Part shown: one piece after another, positions 56,239 to 64,000 of the stretch
Layout of the letters: each line of letters begins with the position of its first letter
Numbering within the stretch: position 1 is the first letter of the stretch
Assembly (NCBI GenBank): GCA_030431485.1
Contig: JAUIIR010000011.1
Location: 1 to 64,000 of the forward strand
Reading direction: 5' to 3'
DNA from: Alphaproteobacteria bacterium
Lineage (GTDB): Bacteria; Pseudomonadota; Alphaproteobacteria; Rhodobacterales; Rhodobacteraceae
DNA: 64,000 bases
Made by a program: the position numbers and the translations under genes
The notes under the pieces: model-generated
What the model saw: the letters and a program-made list of their open reading frames with translations, nothing else
The model's database searches: none
What the model was told of the DNA's origin: nothing

Positions 56239-56781
56239 ATGAGCCAGACCACAAAAACCGTCAAAGACTACATCCGCACCATTGTCGACTTCCCGCATGA
56301 AGGGATCATGTTCCGCGATGTGACCACGCTTTTCGCCGATGCGCGAGGCTTCCGAATGGCCATTGACCAGCTTCTGCACCCCTATGCCGGGGTCCGGTTT
56401 GACAAGGTCGTGGGGTTGGAAGCACGCGGCTTCATCCTTGGCGGTGCGATTGCGCACCAACTCTCGGTTGGTTTTGTCCCGGTGCGCAAAAAGGGCAAGC
56501 TGCCGGGGGCCGTGATCTCGGAAGAATACACGCTTGAATATGGCGAGGCGGTGGTCGAAATCCACGACGACGCCATTCAACCGGGCGAAAAGGTGCTGCT
56601 GGTCGATGATCTCTTGGCCACGGGCGGCACCGCTGAGGCCGGGCTGAAATTGATCGAACGGCTGGGCGGCGAGGTGATTGGCTGCGCTTTCATCATTGAC
56701 CTGCCCGATCTGGGAGGCCGCAAAAAGCTTGAGGCGATGGGCATGGATGTGCACGCACTCTGCGCCTTTGAAGGTCTCTGA
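56239..56781 (+). CDS. apt: Adenine phosphoribosyltransferase
   Basis: Apt converts adenine and PRPP to AMP. The 180-residue protein has the family N-terminus [23 protein letters not shown], the [19 protein letters not shown] segment and the PRPP-binding motif [20 protein letters not shown]. Length is normal. It follows LysE by seven bases and lies near mtnP, which produces adenine. The ATG at 56239 is well placed. Confidence 0.96.
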   Translation: MSQTTKTVKDYIRTIVDFPHEGIMFRDVTTLFADARGFRMAIDQLLHPYAGVRFDKVVGLEARGFILGGAIAHQLSVGFVPVRKKGKLPGAVISEEYTLEYGEAVVEIHDDAIQPGEKVLLVDDLLATGGTAEAGLKLIERLGGEVIGCAFIIDLPDLGGRKKLEAMGMDVHALCAFEGL

Positions 56782-56815
56782 GCCCGCCCCTGATTCTTCT
56801 TTTTCCAAATATGCT

Positions 56816-56838
56816 GGGGGTTTGCGGGTGAAACCCCC
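56816..56838. terminator. Hairpin in the apt/scoB convergent gap
   Basis: GGGGGTTT-N7-AAACCCCC is a perfect 8-bp stem 34 bases after apt. A second hairpin (GCACTC...GAGTGC, about 56884-56903) follows nearer scoB. A T-run (CTTTTT) lies before, not after, the first stem on the plus strand. It is a likely bidirectional 3' end element, similar in style to the murB-ddl hairpins. Confidence 0.45.
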
Positions 56839-56931
56839 AAAGGCCACTGATCAAAGTCAGCGCCGGTTTTGACGAAAAGGGCGCACTCTTTCGAAGGAGT
56901 GCCCCCTAATCCTCTAGAAATTCGACCCACC

Positions 56932-57558
56932 TCAGACGATGGTGGCCTCGGTCGCGGCCCGCAGTTCGTCTTCGGTCACGCCATCGGCGACCTCAACGAT
57001 CTTGAGACCGCCTTCAACCACGTCAAGAACACCAAGATTGGTGATGATCCGGTCCACCACACCCGCGCCGGTCAGCGGCAAAGTGCATTCCTTCAAGAGC
57101 TTGCTGTCACCGTGTTTGTTGGTGTGATCCATGACCACGATCACTCGGCCCACACCTGCCACCAGGTCCATCGCGCCGCCCATGCCCTTCACCAGCTTGC
57201 CCGGAATCATCCAGTTCGCCAAATCGCCTTTTTCGTCCACTTCCATCGCACCAAGAATCGCCATCGCGATCTTGCCGCCACGGATCATGCCAAAGGAGGT
57301 GGCGCTGTCGAAGTAGCTGGTGTGCGGCAGTTCGGTGATCGTTTGCTTGCCGGCGTTGATCAGATCGGGGTCTTCTTCACCCTCATAGGGGAACGGGCCC
57401 ATGCCCAGCATTCCGTTTTCGGATTGAAGGGTCACTGTAACACCCTCGGGAATGTAGTTGGACACAAGCGTCGGGATGCCGATGCCCAGATTTACATACA
57501 TGCCGTCCTGCAATTCCTGCGCCGCGCGTGCAGCCATCTGGTTGCGGTCCCATGCCAT
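56932..57558 (-). CDS. scoB: 3-oxoacid (succinyl-CoA type) CoA-transferase subunit B
   Basis: The B subunit carries the catalytic glutamate; here it is in [12 protein letters not shown]. The 208-residue protein also has [20 protein letters not shown] and the [31 protein letters not shown] region. With subunit A it moves CoA between succinyl-CoA and acetoacetate or a related acid. Its partner scoA lies upstream, but a LOV sensor gene separates them. Exact acid specificity is not certain. Confidence 0.93.
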   Translation of the reverse strand: MAWDRNQMAARAAQELQDGMYVNLGIGIPTLVSNYIPEGVTVTLQSENGMLGMGPFPYEGEEDPDLINAGKQTITELPHTSYFDSATSFGMIRGGKIAMAILGAMEVDEKGDLANWMIPGKLVKGMGGAMDLVAGVGRVIVVMDHTNKHGDSKLLKECTLPLTGAGVVDRIITNLGVLDVVEGGLKIVEVADGVTEDELRAATEATIV

Positions 57559-57602
57559 AGAAGTAGTTCCTTCGTGTTTGCGTGACTGCCGCGCGAGGCG
57601 GC

Positions 57603-58673
57603 TTATCCGTTGAAATCCGTAAAGCCGACCGGGACGTCGATCATGATCACAGTGCCAGCCGCCCCGCGCACCACGTTCAGCGTACCATCGAGACCTTCGA
57701 GCAGCGATGACACCAGATGGCCTCCGACCGAGTCCGTCGATGGAAAGGCCATCTTTGCTGGGATCCCAACGCCGTCGTCCGAGATCGTCATGCGCAAGCC
57801 ACCTGCTGCCAGACGGTTGACGCGCAGATCAAGGTAGCCTTGGTCGAGACCGTCAAAGGCATGCTGGAAGGCGTTGGACACAAGCTCGAATGTGATCAGT
57901 GCCATTCGGATCGCGGTGTCGAGATTGACTTCAAGCGGTTCGATCAGCGACACGAAACGCACGCCGGGACGGCCTTCGTTATGGGCAATGGTGTGCGAGA
58001 TCCGCGACAGCAGCGAACCAAGGTCAACGCCGTCGCGGTTCCATTGCTCATCTGCGAGTTTCATCTCTTCATATACGAATTGCAGGCATTCCAGACGCCG
58101 CGGCAGTAGGTCGAGCATCCTAAGTCGGCGCTTGCTGGCTTCGGAGGATAACTGGGTGTCGGACTCGCTGTCATCGACCAGCGAATTGACGATCAGACCG
58201 AGATCCTGATTGACCCGTGAACAGACGGTGTCGAGATGCAACCGCGTGGCCTCGGAGGCGCGGTCTTGCTCGTCGTCGCGCAGTTCTTTCTGTACACCCA
58301 GAAAATAGACAGGCTTTCCGTAGCCATCGCTGATCGGCGCGATCAGCAGGCGGTTCATAAACGCCTCGCCGGTGGCGCGGTAATTCAGAATATCGACAGC
58401 GACATCCTCACCGGCCTCGATGGCGTTTCGGATTTTCTGAACAGCGGCGGGGTCGGTGTCCGGCCCCTGCAGGAAACGGCAGTTGCGGCCGATCACGCGC
58501 GAACGCTGATAGCCGGTTGTCCGCTCAAACGCGTCATTGATGTAGACGATCGGATTGTCGTCGGAATTCGGATTTGTGATGACCATTGCAACACTCAGCC
58601 GAGAAAACCCGGCAAGCGCCTGACTGTCGTCAAGTACGGATGTCAGTTTTGGTTTATCAACAAGTCTTTCCAC
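57603..58673 (-). CDS. LOV photoreceptor with histidine-kinase-like domain lacking the phospho-acceptor His
   Basis: The 356-residue protein has an N-terminal LOV domain (about 20-135). The photoactive Cys65 lies in [10 protein letters not shown], with flavin-contact residues in [12 protein letters not shown] and Gln128 in YFLGVQ, so blue-light sensing is very likely. A HisKA_2-like helical segment and an HATPase domain follow: N-box [12 protein letters not shown] and ISDDGVGIP. Where the family has HRVKN the sequence is SRVNQD, so the phospho-acceptor His is Ser152. It may bind ATP but not autophosphorylate in the usual way. GTG start at 58673. It sits between scoA and scoB (23- and 44-base gaps). 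Confidence 0.88.
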   Translation of the reverse strand: MERLVDKPKLTSVLDDSQALAGFSRLSVAMVITNPNSDDNPIVYINDAFERTTGYQRSRVIGRNCRFLQGPDTDPAAVQKIRNAIEAGEDVAVDILNYRATGEAFMNRLLIAPISDGYGKPVYFLGVQKELRDDEQDRASEATRLHLDTVCSRVNQDLGLIVNSLVDDSESDTQLSSEASKRRLRMLDLLPRRLECLQFVYEEMKLADEQWNRDGVDLGSLLSRISHTIAHNEGRPGVRFVSLIEPLEVNLDTAIRMALITFELVSNAFQHAFDGLDQGYLDLRVNRLAAGGLRMTISDDGVGIPAKMAFPSTDSVGGHLVSSLLEGLDGTLNVVRGAAGTVIMIDVPVGFTDFNG

Positions 58674-58696
58674 GGCACTCGTTTCGTTTCTTGCTC

Positions 58697-59401
58697 TCAG
58701 GCGGCCGGTCGCGGCCGCGTTGTGCGCTGTTCGATGCGCTTTTCGTGCTCACCCTGAATGATGCGATGCACGTAGATGCCCGGCAGGTGAATGTGGTCTG
58801 GGTCCAATTCGCCCGGCTGGACGATTTCTTCAACTTCCATGATGCACAGCTTGCCACACATCGCCGCGGGCGGATTGAAGTTACGCGCGGTTTTGCGGAA
58901 AATCGCATTGCCTGTCGTGTCCGCCTTCCAAGCCTTGACGATAGAGAGATCGGCGAAGATGCCCTCTTCCATGATGTAGGTCTCGCCGTTGAAGTCGCGG
59001 TGATCCTTGCCCTCGGCGATCACGGTTCCAACGCCGGTCTTGGTGTAAAAGCCTGGAATGCCCGCACCACCGGCGCGCATCCGCTCGGCCAAAGTGCCTT
59101 GCGGATTGAACTCAAGTTCAAGCTCTCCGGACAGATACTGGCGCATGAATTCGGCATTTTCGCCCACATAGGAGCTGATCATCTTCTTGACCTGCCGCGT
59201 CTGCAGGAGGATGCCGATACCGAAATCATCGACACCCGCATTGTTGGATGCAAAGGTCAGATCCTTGACGCCGCTGTCCCGAATTGCTGCGAGCAGCAGC
59301 TCGGGAATACCGCTTAAGCCAAAGCCACCGGCCGCGATCAGCATGCCATCTGTCAGAACGCCCTCAAGCGCTTCAGTTGCTGATCCATAGACCTTTTGCA
59401 T
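58697..59401 (-). CDS. scoA: 3-oxoacid (succinyl-CoA type) CoA-transferase subunit A
   Basis: The 234-residue subunit A has the signature LIAAGGFGLSGIPELLLAAIR, the FASNNAGVDDFGIGILL segment, YLSGELELEFNPQGTLAERMRAGGAGIPGFYT, and the IMEEGIFADLSIVKAWKAD end region. Paired with scoB, it takes part in ketone body or polyhydroxybutyrate breakdown, or similar acid activation. It is the first gene of a likely scoA-LOV-scoB transcript. An inverted repeat lies upstream at 59486-59520. Confidence 0.93.
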   Translation of the reverse strand: MQKVYGSATEALEGVLTDGMLIAAGGFGLSGIPELLLAAIRDSGVKDLTFASNNAGVDDFGIGILLQTRQVKKMISSYVGENAEFMRQYLSGELELEFNPQGTLAERMRAGGAGIPGFYTKTGVGTVIAEGKDHRDFNGETYIMEEGIFADLSIVKAWKADTTGNAIFRKTARNFNPPAAMCGKLCIMEVEEIVQPGELDPDHIHLPGIYVHRIIQGEHEKRIEQRTTRPRPAA

Positions 59402-59485
59402 CGCACTATTCCCCGCTGTTCAACGCTTCGCTCTTGTGGCGTGTCGCGCGCGGTGAGTCAACGGCGCGCATAGGCTGAAAGGGAT

Positions 59486-59525
59486 GTGTCAACTTCGCGC
59501 ATCATTAGCAAAGTTGACACTTTTT
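59486..59525. promoter_or_regulatory. Perfect 10-bp inverted repeat upstream of scoA
   Basis: GTGTCAACTT-N15-AAGTTGACAC is followed on the plus strand by TTTTT. As a plus-strand terminator it would have no gene to serve. As an operator it would sit 85-119 bases upstream of the scoA start. It also follows topA on the minus strand. TTGACA occurs in both arms, so it might carry a -35 element. Role undecided. Confidence 0.5.
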
Positions 59526-59565
59526 CAGCTTGGTATTCTCTGAAAACGCACGAAGCCGCCCGCCA

Positions 59566-62142
59566 TCAAGATTTCTTCGTGGCGGTCTTCTTCTTGGCGG
59601 CGGTTTTCTTGGGAGCTGCCTTTTTCTTTGTGCCCTTTTGGGCGGATTTCTCGGCGATCAGCGCAACCGCCATATCCATTGTCACGGCGTCGGGCTCAAT
59701 ATCCTTCGGCAGGGTCGCGTTCACCTTTCCCCACTTTACGTAGGGCCCATACCGGCCCTCCATCACGGACACCATGCCACCATCCTGAGGATGATCACCG
59801 AGCTCTTTCAGCGGTTTCGCAGCCGCGCCGCGCCCGCGACCGGGATTGGCCCGTTTCTCGGCCAAGAGTTCGACCGCGCGGTTCATACCGATCTCGAACA
59901 CCTCTTGGAATTCCTTGAGGTTCACATAAACGGGTTTTGCCTCATCCGGCAGTTGGTGCATGATGAAGGGACCAAAGCGGCCAAGGTTTGACTTCACCTC
60001 GCCACCATCGGGGTGCATCCCAACCACCCGTGGCAACGTCAGCAGAGTGACGGCCTTTTCCAGCGTCATATCATCCGGCGACCAACCGGGCAGGAAATCG
60101 CCTTTAGCTTTGGGCAGGCTGGCGCGCGGTGGCTTCTTGTTTTCCGGCGTTGGCTCGCCGCGCTGAACATACGGGCCGAAGCGACCGGACTTCAGCCAGA
60201 TTTCATCACTTTCGTGCTCGCCCAGAACGCGTTCGTCGCCTTCAGCACCCTCGCCGGCGATGGGGCGAGTGTAGGTGCATTCAGGGTAGTTGCCACACCC
60301 GACAAAGCCACCGGTGCGTGACGTCTTCAGGTGCAAGCGTCCCTGCCCGCATTTGGGGCAGATGCGCGGATCGCTGCCGTCTTCGCGCGGAGGATAAAGC
60401 TGCGGCGCCAGTGCATCGTCAAGCACATCAAGCACCTCGGTTATGCGCAGGTCCGACGTCTCGGCGATCGCCGCCGAGAAATCTCGCCAGAATTTCGCAA
60501 GCACTTCTTTGTAGTCGCTTTCACCGGCGCTGACATGATCCAGCTCATCCTCAAGCGCTGCCGTGAAATCATATTCCACATAGCGTTTGAAGAAATTGAG
60601 CAGGAAGATCGTGACAATGCGACCTTTGTCCTCGGGGATCAGGCGGTTCTGTTCCTTTCGGACGTATTCGCGATCCTGGATCGTTGTGATGATGCTGGCA
60701 TAGGTCGACGGTCGCCCGATGCCCAGCTCTTCCATTTTCTTGACCAACGTCGCCTCGGTGTAACGGGGCGGCGGTTGGGTGAAATGCTGGTCTGGTGTGA
60801 TGCTGCGCTTTTCGGCTGCCTCGCCCTGCATGATCTGCGGCAGGCGCTTATCGTCATCGTCAACCACGGCATCGTCGCGGCCTTCTTCATAAACACGCAG
60901 GAACCCGTCAAAAAGAACCACTTGCCCGTTGGCACGCAGAACAACCTGCCCATCGGCGCTGCCAACATCAACAGTTGTCCGTTCAAGACGGGCCGACTCC
61001 ATCTGACACGCCAATGTCCGCTTCCAGATCAGGTCGTAAAGCTTGCGCTGATCCGGCTCGGAGAGTTTGAGCGACTGGGCATCCCGCGCCATGTCGGTAG
61101 GTCGAATGCATTCATGCGCCTCTTGCGCGTTCTTGGCTTTGTTCTTGTAGATCCGCGGCTGGCCTGGAACGTAGTCTGCACCGTATCGGTCCTTGATCGC
61201 AGCGCGCGCCTGATCGACAGCTTCCGGCGCCATGTCGATGCCATCAGTCCTCATGTAGGTGATATGGCCAGCTTCATAGAGCCGCTGTGCTGCGTTCATG
61301 GTCTGGCGTGCGCCGAAGCCGAATTTCCGGCTGGCCTCTTGCTGAAGCGTCGAGGTCATGAATGGCGCCGACGGGTTGCGCGACGCGGGTTTTGCTTCGA
61401 CAGACTGAACGGTCAGGTCTCGGCTGGTGATCGCCTGAACCGCCAGTTCAGCCTGTGTTTCGTTTTCGATATCGTAGCGGTCGAGCTTTTTACCCGCGAG
61501 GACAGTCAGGCGTGCTTCGTATTCCTGCCCGCGTGGGGTGGAGAGCAGCGCCTTCACAGACCAGTATTCACGTGGCTTGAACGCCTCGATCTCCATTTCA
61601 CGTTCGACGATCAACCGAAGGCACACGGACTGCACACGGCCCGCGCTGCGCGCTCCGGGCAGTTTGCGCCAGAGCACCGGCGACAAGTTGAACCCCACGA
61701 GGTAGTCGAGCGCACGGCGGGCGAGATATGCCTCGACCAAAGGCGCGTCGATGTCGCGCGGGTTGGCCATAGCCTCGGTCACCGCCTGCTTGGTGATCGC
61801 GTTGAAGGTCACGCGTTTGACATCCGTGGTCTTTTTAATGGCGCGGCGTTTGGTCAGTGCCTCTTTCAAATGCCAGGAAATCGCCTCACCCTCGCGATCC
61901 GGGTCGGTTGCAAGAATAATTGCATCATCGGATTTGAGCGCATCGGCGATTGCGGCAACGTGTTTACGGGAGTCGGATGCGACTTCCCACTTCATGTCAA
62001 AGCCGTTCTCCGTATCGACCGAGCCGTCCTTTGGCGGCAGGTCCCGCACATGCCCGTATGAGGCCAGAACCGTGTAGTCAGATCCCAAATACTTGTTGAT
62101 CGTTTTGGCTTTTGCCGGGGATTCGACAACGACAACTGGCAT
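59566..62142 (-). CDS. topA: DNA topoisomerase I
   Basis: TopA relaxes negative supercoils. The 858-residue protein has the N-terminal TOPRIM domain (VVVESPAKAKTINKYLGSDY, then ATDPDREGEAISWHL) and the active-site Tyr in AGHITYMRTDGIDM. A C-terminal zinc-ribbon domain (CPKCGQGRLHLKTSRTGGFVGCGNYPECTYT) is followed by further repeats without clear Cys pairs. It ends with a lysine-rich tail (AAPKKTAAKKKTATKKS). The ATG at 62142 (MPVVVVESPAK) is the usual N-terminus, with AAAGG upstream. It lies downstream of dprA, as in many alphaproteobacteria. Confidence 0.97.
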   Translation of the reverse strand: MPVVVVESPAKAKTINKYLGSDYTVLASYGHVRDLPPKDGSVDTENGFDMKWEVASDSRKHVAAIADALKSDDAIILATDPDREGEAISWHLKEALTKRRAIKKTTDVKRVTFNAITKQAVTEAMANPRDIDAPLVEAYLARRALDYLVGFNLSPVLWRKLPGARSAGRVQSVCLRLIVEREMEIEAFKPREYWSVKALLSTPRGQEYEARLTVLAGKKLDRYDIENETQAELAVQAITSRDLTVQSVEAKPASRNPSAPFMTSTLQQEASRKFGFGARQTMNAAQRLYEAGHITYMRTDGIDMAPEAVDQARAAIKDRYGADYVPGQPRIYKNKAKNAQEAHECIRPTDMARDAQSLKLSEPDQRKLYDLIWKRTLACQMESARLERTTVDVGSADGQVVLRANGQVVLFDGFLRVYEEGRDDAVVDDDDKRLPQIMQGEAAEKRSITPDQHFTQPPPRYTEATLVKKMEELGIGRPSTYASIITTIQDREYVRKEQNRLIPEDKGRIVTIFLLNFFKRYVEYDFTAALEDELDHVSAGESDYKEVLAKFWRDFSAAIAETSDLRITEVLDVLDDALAPQLYPPREDGSDPRICPKCGQGRLHLKTSRTGGFVGCGNYPECTYTRPIAGEGAEGDERVLGEHESDEIWLKSGRFGPYVQRGEPTPENKKPPRASLPKAKGDFLPGWSPDDMTLEKAVTLLTLPRVVGMHPDGGEVKSNLGRFGPFIMHQLPDEAKPVYVNLKEFQEVFEIGMNRAVELLAEKRANPGRGRGAAAKPLKELGDHPQDGGMVSVMEGRYGPYVKWGKVNATLPKDIEPDAVTMDMAVALIAEKSAQKGTKKKAAPKKTAAKKKTATKKS

Positions 62143-62407
62143 GTAGAGGCGACCTTTCCGTGTAGGTTTCAGCGCTGCATTCTGGCTGCATATGGCCGGG
62201 CAGCATGTGGTGTGCAAGCTGCAATTGTCAATTCATGGGATCGCGGGAACAGCACTGCCGCGCCAGGATCCGGGGTACCTAACGCCGTGTTCAAGGGAGC
62301 CTATGCTCGGACTTTGAGACGCAATAACAGCCCAGATCCTACAGTGTGGGCTGCTTTGATTTGCTATGATTTTAAAGGCCTTTGGTCGGCCTGATGAATG
62401 GCCGTGT
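62143..62407. other. Gap between small lipoprotein gene and topA
   Basis: No gene was supported here. A hairpin, CAGCCCA-N12-TGGGCTG (62328-62353), lies 55 bases after the lipoprotein stop and may end its transcript, though the T-run is poor. The rest (about 62143-62320) should hold the topA promoter. Confidence 0.45.
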
Positions 62408-62569
62408 TCAGTTGTCGACCGAGGTTGAGAGATCATCATTGTCATCCGGAGAAATGATGCCTGTCTCGTCAGCGGGCATCGCCTGGCCTTGCGTCCCTGT
62501 GACATTTTCACAGGCTGCCAGGGTCAACGCAGACAAACCGAAAAGAGCGAAAGCGACTTTGTGAAACAT
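62408..62569 (-). CDS. Small predicted lipoprotein (53 residues)
   Basis: The frame starts with ATG at 62569 (MFHKVAFALFGLSALTLAAC) and ends with TGA at 62408. It has a clean lipoprotein signal: basic start, hydrophobic core and lipobox LAAC with Cys20. The mature part is an acidic tail (PDDNDDLSTS) of about 33 residues. It resembles small outer-membrane lipoproteins such as entericidin in size, but I cannot assign it to that family. AAAGG lies upstream. It is placed between dprA and topA on the same strand. Confidence 0.7.
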   Translation of the reverse strand: MFHKVAFALFGLSALTLAACENVTGTQGQAMPADETGIISPDDNDDLSTSVDN

Positions 62570-62667
62570 GTGTTCAAACCTTTGCTGTTCATTTTGAGAA
62601 ACGGAAGTGGCTCACATGCTGAACGCGGTTGCATCGGCATGTGTTCCCACCAGCGGCAGAGGTTTGG

Positions 62668-63813
62668 TCAGGCGCGAAGGGCGATAAGCCCTCCTGCCTC
62701 ACGGGTTATCCGGCCCGTCAGTTCGAGATCCGTGAGCGCCGGAGAGACAAGTTTCGAACTTGATCCCAGATCGCGGATCAACTGGTCTTCGCCCAGAGGG
62801 GAAGGTCCAAGCCGGTCGAGAATTTGTTGATGAAGGCGCGCCGTGTCGGCCAATGACCTTTCGGGTGCTGCCGCCTGCCTTTGATCAGTCAGCGGCGGTT
62901 CGGGTGCCGTTTCGGCCAGCGGAGAGACCGCTTCAATCACGTCCTCAACGTTTCGGACGAGGCGTGCGCCGTCGCGCAGCAGCATGTTACATCCGCTGGC
63001 GCGGGCATCAAACGGGTGTCCGGGGACGGCCATCACCTCACGTCCCTGGTCAAGGGCTGTGCGGGCAGTAATTAGCGAACCGGATTTCGCTGCGGCCTCG
63101 ATGACAATCACGGCGCGGGACAGGCCAGAGATAATGCGATTGCGGGCGGGAAAATGGCGCGCCTGAGGTTGCAGCCCAATTGGCTGTTCGCTGAGCTGTG
63201 CCCCACCTTGTGCAACGATGTCTTCCACAAGCTTGGCGTTTTCTGACGGGTAGAGCACATCAACGCCGCCGCCGAGCACCGCGATGGTCCCGGTCTTGAC
63301 TGCTGCAACATGTGCTGCCGTGTCGATCCCACGCGCCATTCCGGACGTGATCACATAGCCCGCCTCGCCCAGGCCAGACGCCAAAGCGCGGGACATGCGA
63401 CCGCCAAGTGACGATGCATTGCGCGCACCGACAAGCGCGATTTGGGGTTTGTTCAGGATATTGGTATCCCCAAGCACCCACAGCAAAGGTGGCGCGTCTT
63501 CAAGGTCGAGCAAAATCTCTGGATAGGCGTCACTGCCGCGCGCTACGAGCTGCGCGCCCGCAGCATGACCAGCGGTCAATTCGGCCTGCACCACTGCTTC
63601 CGGGCAGATTTGATAAGCATCGACCCCTGCCGCTTTGGCGATTTCTGGCAAATGCTCAAGCGCCACCGATGCGCTGCCATACTCGCCCATCAGCCGATAA
63701 AACGTGCTGATCCCGACGCGGCGAGAGCGCAAGAGACGAAGCCAGTCAAACCTTTGGTCTTCCGTGGTGGGTGGGATTGGGGGGTGAGTGGAAGAGTTGT
63801 GTTCCAAGGCCAT
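62668..63813 (-). CDS. dprA: DNA processing protein DprA
   Basis: DprA loads RecA on incoming single-stranded DNA during natural transformation and protects it. The 381-residue protein has the Rossmann-like core with IALVGARNASSLGGRMSRAL, YVITSGMARGIDTAAHVAAV, AVLGGGVDVLYPSENAKL and FPARNRIISGLSRAVIVIEAAAKSGSLITAR. A C-terminal winged-helix-like domain (ILDRLGPSPLGEDQLIRDLG...) follows. The ATG at 63813 is supported by the conserved RFDWLRLLRSRRVG close by. It precedes the lipoprotein and topA. Confidence 0.95.
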   Translation of the reverse strand: MALEHNSSTHPPIPPTTEDQRFDWLRLLRSRRVGISTFYRLMGEYGSASVALEHLPEIAKAAGVDAYQICPEAVVQAELTAGHAAGAQLVARGSDAYPEILLDLEDAPPLLWVLGDTNILNKPQIALVGARNASSLGGRMSRALASGLGEAGYVITSGMARGIDTAAHVAAVKTGTIAVLGGGVDVLYPSENAKLVEDIVAQGGAQLSEQPIGLQPQARHFPARNRIISGLSRAVIVIEAAAKSGSLITARTALDQGREVMAVPGHPFDARASGCNMLLRDGARLVRNVEDVIEAVSPLAETAPEPPLTDQRQAAAPERSLADTARLHQQILDRLGPSPLGEDQLIRDLGSSSKLVSPALTDLELTGRITREAGGLIALRA

Positions 63814-63940
63814 CCTGCCTCCGTCCGCTTGCAGGATCAGGGATAGGCCGTCACTGGTTAATCAGTGGTGAACGCAAACAGGCCGCGCAGAGAAAATGCA
63901 CGGCCTACCCCATAGACCTCTGTTTTCATGGCGTTCTTTT

Positions 63941-64000
63941 CTATGCCTGCGCGCCACCAACCGTGAGGCCACCAATCATGACAGTGGGCTGCCCCACCCC
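63941..64000 (-). CDS. C-terminal end of an unidentified gene
   Basis: A minus-strand frame ending with TAG at 63941 reads GVGQPTVMIGGLTVGGAQA over the last 19 codons. The Pro-Thr-Val-Met-Ile-Gly-Gly pattern is reminiscent of PAAR-like proteins, but this is too short to assign. The rest lies outside the window. In the gap to dprA, an 8-bp inverted repeat, TAGGCCGT...ACGGCCTA (63844-63907), encloses a smaller CACTG/CAGTG pair. Confidence 0.3.
   Translation of the reverse strand, partial: GVGQPTVMIGGLTVGGAQA

Noticed and set aside
59486-59525. Plus-strand Rho-independent terminator
   Set aside because: The hairpin and T-run fit the shape, but no plus-strand gene lies upstream within more than 2 kb, so it was listed as an unassigned inverted repeat.
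60331-62061. A 576-codon open frame on the plus strand
   Set aside because: It is antisense to topA throughout. The His/Arg-rich composition and absence of any domain show it is a shadow of high-GC coding sequence.
62233-62511. A 92-codon minus-strand frame upstream of topA
   Set aside because: It overlaps the better-supported lipoprotein frame and has no domain or ribosome site.

Overview
The window looks like chromosomal DNA of a Roseobacter-group alphaproteobacterium (Rhodobacteraceae). The signs are the GC-rich coding style, CobS/CobT cobaltochelatase, the ftsQAZ-lpxC-bamD-recN order, the paired DUF2484 proteins, the murA-DUF2948-hisD block, the lysC-ptsP pair and the topA-dprA pair. No insertion sequence, prophage, plasmid function or CRISPR array was seen. 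Most of it is housekeeping sequence with small accessory cassettes between conserved blocks.

Layout. 1-1.6 kb: a fasciclin-domain protein, an anti-sigma factor and an ECF sigma factor on the minus strand. 1.7-4.6 kb: cobS and cobT for aerobic cobalamin synthesis, each followed by a similar hairpin. 4.8-10.2 kb: M24 aminopeptidase, DUF427, a ClC chloride transporter, and a divergent TetR/DUF1772 pair. 10.2-26.4 kb, minus strand: the distal half of the division and cell wall cluster (ftsW, murG, murC, a cupin plus FAD oxidase insert, two DUF2484 genes, murB, ddl, ftsQ, ftsA, ftsZ), followed by lpxC, bamD and recN. 26.5-29.6 kb, plus strand: an HI0933-type flavoprotein, two tandem paralogues of unknown function and a secreted protein. 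29.7-34.9 kb, minus strand: a 55-residue protein, murA, DUF2948, GNAT, hisD and murD. mraY, murE and murF are not here, so the cluster is split next to murD.

35.0-40.7 kb: tRNA-Thr(GGU), then a TPR-methyltransferase, a GT4 glycosyltransferase and a Kdo-transferase homologue (a likely cell-surface cassette), then DUF1178, an SDR and a SnoaL-like protein. 40.8-44.8 kb: lysC and ptsP around a bidirectional terminator. 44.9-47.3 kb: a TetR regulator facing a carboxymuconolactone-decarboxylase/DUF1348/PNPOx operon, with two near-identical palindromes between them. 47.3-50.3 kb: AraC regulator, small exported protein, Tat-type isochorismatase and YHS protein. 50.5-56.8 kb: an SDR lacking two catalytic residues, a tautomerase, EcsC, GNAT, flavin reductase, two Lin0512 paralogues, mtnP, LysE and apt. 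56.9-59.4 kb: scoA and scoB separated by a LOV photoreceptor whose kinase-like half lacks the phospho-acceptor histidine. 59.6-63.8 kb: topA, a small lipoprotein and dprA.

The most interesting items are the LOV pseudokinase inside the CoA-transferase operon, the tandem GDWD-motif paralogues at 27.7-29.1 kb, the catalytically broken SDR, and the cupin/oxidase pair inside the cell wall cluster.
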